A stretch of DNA of 16,364 nucleotides from Chloroflexota bacterium (GCA_019247135.1 JAFAPL010000878.1:1-16364); one strand, 5' to 3'; counted from the stretch's first letter, positions 1 through 7,134 are shown. Notes: generated by a model not told the origin, from the sequence alone. Program-made: numbers and translations.

Positions 1-98
1 GATTGCTCTGCCGCCCGGGCGATGGCCGCCATCTCCTTGCCCATCAGGAGTTCTGTCGAGCCGACATGGCGTCACGGCGGCTACATAACGAAGACTCG
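1..98. other. left-edge intergenic or possible start of a downstream gene
   Basis: This short stretch lies downstream of the family-5 binding-protein gene, which is read leftward. I see no convincing terminator; the best inverted repeat (AGCCG at 59-63 with CGGCT at 78-82) has a 14-nt loop and no T-run. On the minus strand an ATG at 42-44 opens a frame (M-G-K-E-M-A-A-I-A-R-A-A-E) that runs off the window edge. It could be the first codons of the next operon gene, but it has no Shine-Dalgarno sequence. In this family the next genes are often the transporter permeases, which cannot be tested here. Confidence 0.2.
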
Positions 99-1766
99 TC
101 ATTCCGCGGGGACGTCCACGTCGAACCAGTTCAGTCGCTCCAGCCAGCCTGCTCCTTCTTCGCCGACCACTCGTTTGTTCAACAAGAGGTGCTCGGACGT
201 CGCAACGATGAATGCCGCCGGCGAATCTTGTGACAGCTTCTGCTGCAGTTGCCCGTACAGGTTCGCTCGATTCGATGGATCCGCCTCACTTCGGATCTGG
301 TCGATCAGCTCGTCCGCGCCCGTATAGCCCGACCGATTCCCAGATCCGTTCGAGCGCCAGAAGCGCGCGGTGAGCTGATCCGGGTCGACCCGCGAGATGT
401 ACGTCCCGTACATGTCATAGTCATTGTTGTTGCTGCGCTGAACAATGAGCCCCTGCTCCAGCGAGTCGTTCTGGACTTTCACGCCAATGTCTGTCCAGTA
501 CGAGGCGACCGCTTCGGTCACACGTTTCGAGATCGGCAGAATTGCCTGCGAGACCATGCTCGGCTGCCAATCGGCCGGCACGTTTGCCTGCTGAAGCAGC
601 TGACGCGCTTTGTCCGGGTCGTACTCGAACTTCATGACGTTATCGGTGTAGCCGAACATCCAGGGTGGCAAATAGCTATTGATGACGTCCGCCAGCCCAC
701 CAAACAGGTCGCGCGCAATCGCCTGCGAGTCGATCGCGTAGCGCAACGCCTGGCGCACACGCACGTCATCCAGCGGAGGCCGCCGCATGTTGAACCACAA
801 CGTGAACGGCGACTGTCCAAACGCCGACTTCATGAAGCGTACGTTCGGATCGGTGTTCTTGGATGCCTCGATGGCGACGTCCGGGTCCGACACGTAAAAG
901 GCATCCAGCTCGCCTTTGGCCACGGCCAGGAGCGCGGTCCGGTCGTCCACTTTCATGCGGAACTGGATCTGGTCGATCTTGGGCGGCGTACCCCAGTAGT
1001 TGGGGTTGCGCTTCAGCGTCAGACTGGACCCGGGCTGTGCGCTGTCCCACATGAACGGACCGGTGCCGATTGGGTGCGTGCTCCACTTGTCACTGTTGGC
1101 CTGGTACGCCGTCGGCGAGATCAGCATCGCATACCCGTACGCGACGGTCGCGCCGAGAAACGCGGGATATGGCTGCTCGAACCCGACTTTCAACGTTTGT
1201 GGATCCACGACAGTGATCGTCGATCCGGCCCAATCTGGTGCGCCTGCCGAACCGTTCTTCGGATCCTTGATGCGCTCCCAGTTCCACTTGACGTCGTCGG
1301 CCGTGAGCTCACCGGAGCCATCGTGGTACTTCATCCCTTTCCGCAGGTGAAAGATGAAGGTTTTGGCGCCATCCTGAATTTCCCAGCTTTCGGCGGCGTC
1401 GGGATTGATTTGCGTACCGAGCGGTGGGTGATAGGTATAACGCGCGGCGTAGTTGTAGAGGGCCTCCGTTGGTGGCAGATTCGCCTCGGTAGTGGACCGA
1501 ATGGGATCCATTTCGGTCGCGTCGCCCGATAGACCAACGCGATAGATTTTCGCGCCGCCCGGTTTTCCTGGCGCCGTCGGCTGGACCGTTGGGGTGGCAG
1601 CCACCGACGCTGTCGTTGCCTGCTGCGCGGGCACCTGGGTTGGGGGTCGCGTCGCGGCCGCCTGGGGCGCCGACGTTGGTGCAGCTGAAGGTGCCGCGGG
1701 TCCGCAGGCGGCAAGGAAACTTGCACCGCTGATCAGGAGGAACGAGCGCCGAGTGACTGGGCTCAT
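99..1766 (-). CDS. ABC transporter substrate-binding lipoprotein, family 5 (SBP_bac_5)
   Basis: Extracytoplasmic solute receptor of a peptide/opine/nickel-type ABC importer, about 555 residues, the usual length for the family. With the ATG at 1764-1766 the N-terminus has a twin-arginine stretch (TRRSF, residues 5-9), a hydrophobic segment and a lipobox LAAC with Cys21. It should therefore be exported and lipid-anchored outside the membrane. A low-complexity Ala/Pro/Thr linker follows to about residue 65. The mature domain has family hallmarks: an AESWEI then FHLRKGMKYHDGSG then LTADDVKWNW block early, and RNPNYWG midway. I chose 1766 because GAGGG lies 4 bases upstream and the signal peptide is then normal; a start at 1802 would add 12 residues. 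The substrate cannot be read from the sequence. No permease or ATPase lies in the window, so they are probably left of base 1. Confidence 0.93.
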   Translation of the reverse strand: MSPVTRRSFLLISGASFLAACGPAAPSAAPTSAPQAAATRPPTQVPAQQATTASVAATPTVQPTAPGKPGGAKIYRVGLSGDATEMDPIRSTTEANLPPTEALYNYAARYTYHPPLGTQINPDAAESWEIQDGAKTFIFHLRKGMKYHDGSGELTADDVKWNWERIKDPKNGSAGAPDWAGSTITVVDPQTLKVGFEQPYPAFLGATVAYGYAMLISPTAYQANSDKWSTHPIGTGPFMWDSAQPGSSLTLKRNPNYWGTPPKIDQIQFRMKVDDRTALLAVAKGELDAFYVSDPDVAIEASKNTDPNVRFMKSAFGQSPFTLWFNMRRPPLDDVRVRQALRYAIDSQAIARDLFGGLADVINSYLPPWMFGYTDNVMKFEYDPDKARQLLQQANVPADWQPSMVSQAILPISKRVTEAVASYWTDIGVKVQNDSLEQGLIVQRSNNNDYDMYGTYISRVDPDQLTARFWRSNGSGNRSGYTGADELIDQIRSEADPSNRANLYGQLQQKLSQDSPAAFIVATSEHLLLNKRVVGEEGAGWLERLNWFDVDVPAE

Positions 1767-1802
1767 CCAACCCTCGCGACGTGCAGGGTGCTTGGGTTGC
1801 AT

Positions 1803-1978
1803 TGCTCTGAAAGATCTCCCGTGTCACGCACAGACGCGGAATATAGACGACGACGATGACCACGAGCACGTGCGTGATGCGCGCTATGCTCAGCAGGGCT
1901 CGCTACGTCGATCTGGACGTGCGCGTATCAGGACGGGTAGCCTGCCTTTTGCCCCCGCGATCCCTGCAGGAGACCGCC
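1803..1978. promoter_or_regulatory. divergent promoter region between binding protein and lactonase
   Basis: This non-coding stretch separates two genes read away from each other, so both promoters should lie here. On the minus strand TATATT (plus-strand positions 1840-1845) is a good -10 candidate for the binding-protein gene, but no clear -35 sits at normal spacing. On the plus strand TATGCT (1885-1890) could be a -10 for the lactonase gene, again without a good -35. An open frame upstream of the lactonase reaches back to an ATG at 1856, but the sequence there does not look like protein and a better start lies at 1979. Confidence 0.35.
1968..1972 (+). promoter_or_regulatory. Shine-Dalgarno that sets the lactonase start
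   Basis: AGGAG lies 6 bases upstream of a TTG codon at 1979-1981. This ideal spacing, with a complete Tat signal peptide immediately after the TTG, places the lactonase start 41 codons inside the longest open frame. Confidence 0.7.
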
Positions 1979-3199
1979 TTGAACACCTACCGAGTGACTC
2001 GCCGTGATCTGTTCCCACTGGTCGGTGCCGCCGCCACCCTGGCTGCATTCAGCCGCGCAGTGCCGGCAAGCGCACAACCCGCCGGCCCGACCAATCGTTA
2101 CGTCTACGTCGGCACGTATACCGCCCCGCACACCGCACCCGGCGGCACACATGTGAGCACCGCCCGCGGTATCTACGTCTTCCGTATGGACGGCTCAAAC
2201 GGTGCACTCACCCAGCTCCAGGTGCTGGACGTCGAGAACCCATCATGGCTGGCTATCGACCCCTCGGGTCGATACCTGTATGCAGTCAATGAAGTCGAAA
2301 CATGGAAAGGGCAACCAGATACGGGCGCCGTCAGCGCATTCGCCATCAATGCCAGCAACGGCCAACTGACTCCGCTCAACGACCAGTCCGCGATGGGCAG
2401 CGACACGACGCACGTCACCGTCGACCCCACCGGCCAGTGGGTGCTCGGGTCCAACTACACCAGCGGGAACTGGTCGCTGTTCCCCGTGCAGTCTGACGGC
2501 AGCCTGGGCCCGCTGAGCGACCAGTTCGCACCGAAGGGCATGGGTCCAGACACCGCTCGTCAGGAGGGTCCACACGCGCACCAGACCAGGTTCGCTCCCG
2601 ACGGAAAGTTCGTGCTTGGGACCGATCTCGGCCTGGACCGGGCGTGGTGCTGGACGATCGCCAACGGGAAATTCGTTCAGAATACCGTCCCCTATATTCA
2701 GGTCGCCTCCGGGTCCGGCTCGCGACATATGGATTTTCACCCGAGCGGTCGCTTCTACTACATCATCAACGAGATGGCGAATTCCATCAACGCTTACACG
2801 TATGACGCGACGCACGGGACCGCTATTTGGATTCAGACGGTAGGCACGTTACCAGCCGATTACACCGGCACGAGCACGACGGCCGAAATCGCCGTTCACC
2901 CGAGCGGAAGATTTCTGTACGGCACGAACCGCGGACACGACAGCGTGGTGAGCTTCATGGTCGACCAGACGACGGGTAAATTGTCGTCGCCGGCATGGAG
3001 TCCGACGCAGGGCGCGGTCCCGCGTGGGATGGCGATCGATCCATCGGGCACGTTGCTGTTCGCCGGCAACCTGGACTCGGATACGGTGGTGCCGTTCAGC
3101 ATCAATCAGTCGAGCGGCGCGCTCACACCAACCGGCGCTGTCACCAACACGCCGGTGCCCGTCGCATTCGCGTTTGGAGCAGCAATCAGCGGGAAATAA
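1979..3199 (+). CDS. Tat-exported lactonase family beta-propeller (6-phosphogluconolactonase-like)
   Basis: 406 residues from the TTG start. It belongs to the seven-bladed lactonase family (PF10282) that includes bacterial 6-phosphogluconolactonase and muconate-cycloisomerase-like propellers. A Tat signal peptide is evident: TRRDLF at 7-12, a hydrophobic stretch, and a probable cleavage site ASA at 30-32. The mature part opens with YVYVGTYT (41-48), followed by NPSWLAIDPSGRYLYAVNE (87-105), GPHAH with His199 and His201, GSGSRH (245-250), FHPSGR (253-258) and DPSG near 354, the repeating blade motifs of the family. Ordinary 6-phosphogluconolactonases act on a phosphorylated cytoplasmic sugar, so an exported member more likely opens a non-phosphorylated sugar or aromatic lactone outside the cell; that is inference. 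It is monocistronic and convergent with the alcohol dehydrogenase gene. Confidence 0.92.
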   Translation: MNTYRVTRRDLFPLVGAAATLAAFSRAVPASAQPAGPTNRYVYVGTYTAPHTAPGGTHVSTARGIYVFRMDGSNGALTQLQVLDVENPSWLAIDPSGRYLYAVNEVETWKGQPDTGAVSAFAINASNGQLTPLNDQSAMGSDTTHVTVDPTGQWVLGSNYTSGNWSLFPVQSDGSLGPLSDQFAPKGMGPDTARQEGPHAHQTRFAPDGKFVLGTDLGLDRAWCWTIANGKFVQNTVPYIQVASGSGSRHMDFHPSGRFYYIINEMANSINAYTYDATHGTAIWIQTVGTLPADYTGTSTTAEIAVHPSGRFLYGTNRGHDSVVSFMVDQTTGKLSSPAWSPTQGAVPRGMAIDPSGTLLFAGNLDSDTVVPFSINQSSGALTPTGAVTNTPVPVAFAFGAAISGK

Positions 3200-3203
3200 C
3201 GGC

Positions 3204-3220
3204 CCGTGCGGAATGCACGG
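3204..3220. terminator. hairpin just after the lactonase stop codon
   Basis: CCGTGC (3204-3209) pairs with GCACGG (3215-3220) around a 5-nt loop, starting 4 bases after the lactonase stop. There is no T-run, so it is at best a weak intrinsic terminator or an RNA 3'-end stabiliser. Confidence 0.35.
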
Positions 3221-3240
3221 CCACGTCGCGGCAGATTGCT

Positions 3241-3259
3241 GCGCCCACGCGCAGGGCGC
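3241..3259. terminator. GC-rich hairpin between convergent genes
   Basis: GCGCCC (3241-3246) pairs perfectly with GGGCGC (3254-3259) around a 7-nt loop. It lies between the lactonase and alcohol dehydrogenase genes, which converge here, so it could serve both strands. On the minus strand it is preceded by an A/T-rich stretch, but neither strand has a T-run directly after the stem. Confidence 0.4.
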
Positions 3260-3275
3260 TGTATTGCGCAAAAAA

Positions 3276-4472
3276 TCAATAGGCGGCCCGCAGCAGCGAC
3301 ATCACCTCGTCTTGATTTCGGAACGCGCGCGGGCCGCCAACAGAGCGCGGCGTGTGCTGCGCGTAGACCCGCTCCGCACACGTACGCAGCATCTCTTCCG
3401 TGACGCCGAGGGTGCGCAGCGGCTCGTTCATCTCCGTCTCGTCTCGTAGCCGTCGCACAGCCGCCAGGGTCCGTCCAGCCGCCTCCGAAACAGAACATCC
3501 ATCCACTCGCTCGCCCAGGGCACGCCCGACCAGCGCCAGCTTCTCCGGACACCCGATCGCGGCCCACTCCAGCACATACGGCAGCATCAGCCCGATCAAC
3601 CGCCCATGCGGCAAATGCGTCAGATCGCCAAGCACCTCCGCGTACGTGTGAACATGCATCAATCCGCCGAACGGAAAGGCGGTGCCAACCATCGTCGCCG
3701 CACCCAGCATCGCCGCTCGCGCCTCCAGGTTGGCGCCGTTCGCAAACGCTTTTGGCAGCGACGCTCCAATCGTCTCGATCGCCTTGTAGAGCAGCGCGTC
3801 GGCGTATGGGTTGAACTTGAGCGTGAGCACGGCCTCGGTGGCCTGTGATAGCGCGTCGAACCCGGTGTCCGCGGTCACGCGCGGAGGCATGGAGACTGTC
3901 AGCAGCGGGTCGCATACCGCCACGCTTGGTCGGACGTAAGGTCCGCTCGCCCAGCCTTTGATCCCGGTCTCCGGGTTGAAGACTCCACAACCGGCGGTCA
4001 CTTCCGCTCCGGTGCCCGCGGTCGTCGGCATGGTGATGACGTGTGGCCCTCGCTTGTCCGCTCGACGGCCCTTCTTCCACTCCGTGCCGACACGTTGCTC
4101 GGTGAATTCGTGAAATCTGCCGCCATTGCCGACGAGCAGTGAGACCGCTTTGGCGCTGTCCATCGAACTGCCGCCGCCGACTGCCACGACGATGTCGCAC
4201 GTGCGATCTCGAAACATACTGACCGCCGCCTCTACGGAGGCGAGCGTCGGCTCCGTTGCCACGTCGGAGAAGATCTCGCCGCGCACGCCCGCGTCAGCCA
4301 GCGACGTTTCAACAACTTCGGTCATCCCGAGCCTGTACAGGACCGGGTCAGTCATGACGAGGGCCACCGCGCCTTCGAGCTCGCACGCGATGCGCCCAAC
4401 TTCCTTTGCCCTGCCAGGTCCGAAAACCACGCGCGCTGTCGGTCCGAAGTCGAAGTCAGTCCACCCGCTCAC
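3276..4472 (-). CDS. iron-containing alcohol dehydrogenase family protein
   Basis: NAD(P)-dependent alcohol dehydrogenase of the iron-containing (type III) family, 398 residues from the GTG at 4470-4472, a normal family length. GAGGG lies 4 bases upstream, and the N-terminus then matches the usual family opening (DFGPTARVVFGPG). A GTG at 4535 in the same frame has no usable ribosome site and would overlap the divergent phosphatase gene. Visible motifs are the dinucleotide-binding GGGSSMDSAK (99-108), TTAGTGAEVT (150-159), GFDALSQATE (204-213) and HVHTYAEVLGDLTHLPHG (273-290). By comparison with FucO-type enzymes the metal ligands should be Asp206, residue 210, His275 and His289. Residue 210 is Gln (codon CAG) instead of His, so metal binding may be altered or lost. 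Substrate is unknown; maleylacetate reductase relatives are an alternative reading. Confidence 0.9.
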   Translation of the reverse strand: MSGWTDFDFGPTARVVFGPGRAKEVGRIACELEGAVALVMTDPVLYRLGMTEVVETSLADAGVRGEIFSDVATEPTLASVEAAVSMFRDRTCDIVVAVGGGSSMDSAKAVSLLVGNGGRFHEFTEQRVGTEWKKGRRADKRGPHVITMPTTAGTGAEVTAGCGVFNPETGIKGWASGPYVRPSVAVCDPLLTVSMPPRVTADTGFDALSQATEAVLTLKFNPYADALLYKAIETIGASLPKAFANGANLEARAAMLGAATMVGTAFPFGGLMHVHTYAEVLGDLTHLPHGRLIGLMLPYVLEWAAIGCPEKLALVGRALGERVDGCSVSEAAGRTLAAVRRLRDETEMNEPLRTLGVTEEMLRTCAERVYAQHTPRSVGGPRAFRNQDEVMSLLRAAY

Positions 4473-4525
4473 ACGTCCCTCACCATTGAGATGGTACGCG
4501 CCAGATCCAGTAGCCTTCCTCTCGA
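4473..4525. promoter_or_regulatory. short divergent intergenic region
   Basis: The 53 bases between the divergent dehydrogenase and phosphatase genes must hold both promoters if the GTG start at 4472 is right. They contain the GAGGG ribosome site of the dehydrogenase (4477-4481, minus strand). I see no strong -35/-10 pair on either strand; TTGAGA near 4486 with TAGCCT 19 bases later is weak. Confidence 0.25.
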
Positions 4526-5200
4526 ATGTCGACACTCCTGGTCGTGATCCGACACGGCGAATCGAACTACAACCGCGAACGGCGCTGGCAGGGCCAGTCC
4601 CAGGACGCGATCCTCAACGAGCTTGGCTGGCGGCAGGCCGCGTGCGTGGCCGAGGCAGTGCGCGACTTGCGTGCCGCGGCCCTGTTCAGTAGCGATCTGA
4701 GCCGAGCGATCCAGACGGCTGTTCCAGTCGCACACGCCGTCAATTTGCCGATCTATCCCGAAGCCCGGCTGCGCGAGATCAGCGCGGGAAGCTGGACCGA
4801 TCGACCATCGGACGAGGTCACGCTCGAGGAGCCTGAGCGTGTGCGCGCGTGGAACGACAAACCGGCGAGCACGAGCCCGACCGATGGCGAGACGCTTGCC
4901 CAGGCGCAGGAGCGCATCCTCTCGTTCGTTCGCGAGCGTGCGGCGCAGTACGACGGCCAGACAGTCCTGGTTGGGACACACGGAGCGATCCTGCAGACAC
5001 TCATGGCCGCCGCCCAGGGCCTCAGCCTGGACGACCTGTGGCTGGATACGCCGGCGGCAAACGGCGCCATCGTGCACATCGAGTACGACAACGGTCGGCT
5101 GCGGCAGCTGGCGCCGCCGAGCATCGCGCATCTTGCTCCGTTGGGCGCAGAGGGCATCACGCTGGGCAGCGCCGGCGGACCGGGTCCGAAGGTCGTCTAG
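4526..5200 (+). CDS. histidine phosphatase family protein (phosphoglycerate mutase-like)
   Basis: 224 residues, a cytoplasmic histidine phosphatase of clade 1 (cofactor-dependent phosphoglycerate mutase / CobC / broad-specificity phosphatase group). The catalytic core is complete: Arg9-His10-Gly11 with the nucleophilic His10, Arg60 in SSDLSRAIQT, the proton donor Glu84 in LREISAGSW, and the second histidine His152 in GTHGAI. The LREI.AG.W block favours a phosphatase over a mutase in this family, but the substrate cannot be assigned. The ATG at 4526 has no Shine-Dalgarno upstream, so translation may be leaderless or weak. The C-terminal 25 residues are Gly/Pro-rich and look like a flexible tail. 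It is followed after 65 bases by the HTH_42 gene on the same strand and could share a transcript with it. Confidence 0.93.
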   Translation: MSTLLVVIRHGESNYNRERRWQGQSQDAILNELGWRQAACVAEAVRDLRAAALFSSDLSRAIQTAVPVAHAVNLPIYPEARLREISAGSWTDRPSDEVTLEEPERVRAWNDKPASTSPTDGETLAQAQERILSFVRERAAQYDGQTVLVGTHGAILQTLMAAAQGLSLDDLWLDTPAANGAIVHIEYDNGRLRQLAPPSIAHLAPLGAEGITLGSAGGPGPKVV

Positions 5201-5235
5201 CGAGTTGATGGTTCTGGCTGGCCGAGCGGCAGCCC

Positions 5236-5268
5236 GCCTGAAGGTGTGTCAAATGAGGCCTGAAGGTG
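5236..5268 (+). repeat. 11-bp direct repeat with 22-bp period
   Basis: GCCTGAAGGTG occurs at 5236-5246 and again at 5258-5268, exactly 22 bp apart, about two helical turns. The second copy ends in the GTG start codon of the HTH_42 gene. This spacing places both copies on one face of the helix, as expected for a pair of protein-binding half-sites. Confidence 0.55.
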
Positions 5269-5274
5269 GCCTCA
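5254..5274. promoter_or_regulatory. inverted repeat over the HTH_42 start, possible operator
   Basis: TGAGGCC (5254-5260) and GGCCTCA (5268-5274) form a perfect 7-bp inverted repeat around a 7-nt loop. It covers the GAGG ribosome-binding sequence and the GTG start at 5266, so it could be an operator or an mRNA hairpin limiting translation from that GTG. It partly overlaps the 11-bp direct repeat. The next in-frame ATG, at 5296, lies just beyond it. Confidence 0.4.
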
Positions 5275-6429
5275 ATCGGGCGTAGGCTCTCGTTCATGGA
5301 CGCCGACGAGATCTTGCGCCTCCGTCTCGCCAATCAGCGCATCACGCAGGCTCTCGACGACCCCGCGCCAGTGGTGGTAACTCTCGGTGCAGTCCAATCC
5401 CAGGACTACGCCGCCGCGCGCTGGGCGCTCGGGCTGCGCCTTGCGAACGCGCACGACGCGAGTATTCAGCGCGCCTTCGACGACGGCAGGATTTTGCGCA
5501 CCCACGTGCTTCGTCCAACCTGGCACTTCGTCGCTCCGCAAGACATTCGCTGGCTGCTGGCTCTCACCGGCCCACGCGTCAAGGCGACCACGGCTACCCG
5601 CACCCGCGCTCTCGGCCTGGATGCGGCACTCGTCAGACGCACCGAGACGATCATCGAATCTGCCCTCGGCGGCGGGAAGAGCCTCACCCGGGCGGAACTG
5701 GGCGCGGCGCTGAGTAGCGGCGGCGTCACTCTGCCGGATCACGCCACGCTGGCGCACCTGGTGGGCCAGGCGGAGCTCGACGCGATCATCTGCAGCGGCC
5801 CACTCCGCGGTCACCAGCACACGTACAGCCTGCTCGAAGAGCGCGTGGCGCCTGCACCCATCCCGAGGGGCGACGACGCTCTCGTTGAGCTCACGTGGCG
5901 TTACTTTTCCAGTCACGGACCCGCACTGGCGGAAGATTGCGCGTGGTGGTCGGGTCTGACCCTCGGTGACGTGCGTCGGGGCTTGCAGCTGAACACGCAC
6001 CGTCTCCAGACCGAGACGTTCGATGGTCGCACCTACTGGTTCGAAGCGAGAGCAGCCCGCGCGTCGGCGAACAGCGTGTTCTTGCTTCCCAATTTCGACG
6101 AGTACACCGTCGCGTACCGCCAGCGCGACCTGTATTACGACCGCGCGCGCAACTGGACGGGTAATGAGCGCCTGGATGTCCCCTTCCGCGACGTGATCGT
6201 TGCCAACGGCCGCGTGGCGGGCCGCTGGCAACGGTCACACACGATCGAGTGGACGATCGAGCCCTCAGCGGAGGAGCAGGAGTTGCTGGAGCAGCAACTC
6301 CAGCGCTACGCGAAGTTTCAGGGCGCAAGCGTGACCGACAGCACCCAGCCTTCGCGCCCGTCGCTGCCCCGAATGCGCGTCCACTCGCCGCTGCTTTCGA
6401 ACGCCGTCACGGTCGCGCCCTCGTCGTAA
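5266..6429 (+). CDS. winged-helix DNA-binding HTH_42 protein, AlkZ-like DNA glycosylase candidate
   Basis: 387 residues, of the HTH_42 superfamily (PF06224). Family marks are VQSQDYAAARWAL (43-55), RTHVLRPTWHFVAPQDIRWL and LLPNFDEYTVAYRQRDLYYD. Characterised members AlkZ and YcaQ are DNA glycosylases that unhook interstrand crosslinks or remove bulky adducts; AlkZ uses a Gln-x-Gln motif, and Gln44-Ser45-Gln46 here matches it. A repair role is therefore reasonable though unproven; many members are annotated only as winged-helix proteins. The GTG at 5266 has GAGG 7 bases upstream; the ATG at 5296 (MDADEILRLR) is an equally natural start with a poor ribosome site. The recognisable domain ends near KFQG (about residue 352). 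The last 35 residues are Ser/Pro-rich and are encoded opposite the SH3b domain of the convergent gene, so they look like a read-through tail. Confidence 0.85.
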   Translation: MASIGRRLSFMDADEILRLRLANQRITQALDDPAPVVVTLGAVQSQDYAAARWALGLRLANAHDASIQRAFDDGRILRTHVLRPTWHFVAPQDIRWLLALTGPRVKATTATRTRALGLDAALVRRTETIIESALGGGKSLTRAELGAALSSGGVTLPDHATLAHLVGQAELDAIICSGPLRGHQHTYSLLEERVAPAPIPRGDDALVELTWRYFSSHGPALAEDCAWWSGLTLGDVRRGLQLNTHRLQTETFDGRTYWFEARAARASANSVFLLPNFDEYTVAYRQRDLYYDRARNWTGNERLDVPFRDVIVANGRVAGRWQRSHTIEWTIEPSAEEQELLEQQLQRYAKFQGASVTDSTQPSRPSLPRMRVHSPLLSNAVTVAPSS

Positions 6430-7118
6430 CCCTTCTCGGGCAGGCGGGGCCCGCCCGGTGACGCTCGCAAAGCGACGCCTTGCCCGTCCGTGTTCACGAT
6501 CCTGCGCGGCACGCCCGCTTGTGCCGACCTGGCCGTCGGCGTTGCTCGGCTCACCGCCGCGGTTGGCGTCGCCGCCCTCGCCGGCACGGATGTCGCGGTA
6601 GCCGCGGCCGTCGGCGCAGCTGTAGCCGTCGCCTCCACCGGGGCAGGAAACCGCGCCGTGGCGAACGTGCCGAGCCACGCCTGAACGCGTGAGCCCGCCG
6701 CCGCAACCAGGAGCACGGCCAGAAGGATTGCGGCTCCAACGATGACTCGCTTCGAGCTCTGGCGCGGGGGTCGCGCCACCGTCGGGCGTCCGACGACGCG
6801 TGGAGCGGCTGGCGCAGCCGGCCACTCACGGACAACGAAGGCGCGGCCGCTCTCTGGGTCCGTACCACCATCGAGGATCCGCTGGCCGCTCGCCTCATTC
6901 GACCGCGCCGCGGAGCGAGCCGTCTGCCAGAATCGCTCGACGGCCGCCGCATCGTCCGTCAGCTCTTGCGGGAGCAGGTGAAGGACGACTCTGCGCTGCA
7001 GCGCGCTGTCGAATGCTTCCCACTCGACGTCGGACTCGCTCTTGCGGAGCTCGCCCAGCAGTTCGTACCGACCGGCGATCAGCGCAACGCCGTGAATAGA
7101 CTTTTCTACATCCGGCAT
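6318..7118 (-). CDS. membrane protein: degenerate kinase N-lobe, TM helix, SH3b domain
   Basis: 266 residues. Residues 15-100 resemble only the N-lobe of a bacterial Ser/Thr kinase: AGRYELLGEL, FDSALQRRVVLHLLP, ERFWQTARSAARSN and DPESGRAFVVREW align with the usual start, beta-3, alpha-C and hinge regions. The catalytic beta-3 lysine is replaced by His47, the alpha-C glutamate by Thr66, the glycine loop is lost, and there is no HRD or DFG, so it cannot be an active kinase. A transmembrane helix spans about 124-141, followed by an Ala/Pro/Thr linker (157-200) and an SH3b domain (about 208-264, VALRASPGG, EWTRIRG, GREGWV). The likely topology is N-lobe inside, SH3b outside, possibly touching cell-wall glycans. 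It starts 16 bases after the MalG-type permease stop, so it is probably last in the sugar importer operon. No good ribosome site is visible. Its 3' end overlaps the convergent HTH_42 gene by 112 bp. Confidence 0.82.
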   Translation of the reverse strand: MPDVEKSIHGVALIAGRYELLGELRKSESDVEWEAFDSALQRRVVLHLLPQELTDDAAAVERFWQTARSAARSNEASGQRILDGGTDPESGRAFVVREWPAAPAAPRVVGRPTVARPPRQSSKRVIVGAAILLAVLLVAAAGSRVQAWLGTFATARFPAPVEATATAAPTAAATATSVPARAATPTAAVSRATPTARSAQAGVPRRIVNTDGQGVALRASPGGPRLPEKGYDEGATVTAFESSGEWTRIRGSDGREGWVLSVTLAP

Positions 7119-7134
7119 CTCTGGCGCCGGGACT

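Noticed and set aside
3..233. Plus-strand open frames at the left edge
   Set aside because: Short, without motifs, and overlapping the C-terminal coding part of the binding-protein gene.
249..1532. 427-codon plus-strand open frame opposite the family-5 binding-protein gene
   Set aside because: It is rich in Arg, Val and His with no domain pattern, and mirrors a clear coding gene; GC-rich codon bias produces such antisense frames.
1856..1978. N-terminal extension of the lactonase to an ATG at 1856
   Set aside because: It would bury the Tat signal 41 residues inside the protein, whereas AGGAG with a TTG at 1979 gives a normal exported precursor.
3106..4200. 364-codon minus-strand open frame within the alcohol dehydrogenase region
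   Set aside because: It is a low-complexity Arg/Gly/Ala-rich shadow of the dehydrogenase gene in another frame of the same strand and runs into the lactonase gene on the other strand.
4473..4535. Alcohol dehydrogenase start at the GTG 4535, overlapping the phosphatase gene
   Set aside because: No ribosome site at usable spacing; the GTG at 4472 has GAGGG and yields the usual family N-terminus.
5272..6231. 319-codon minus-strand open frame opposite the HTH_42 gene
   Set aside because: No motif or ribosome site; the opposite strand encodes a recognisable protein.
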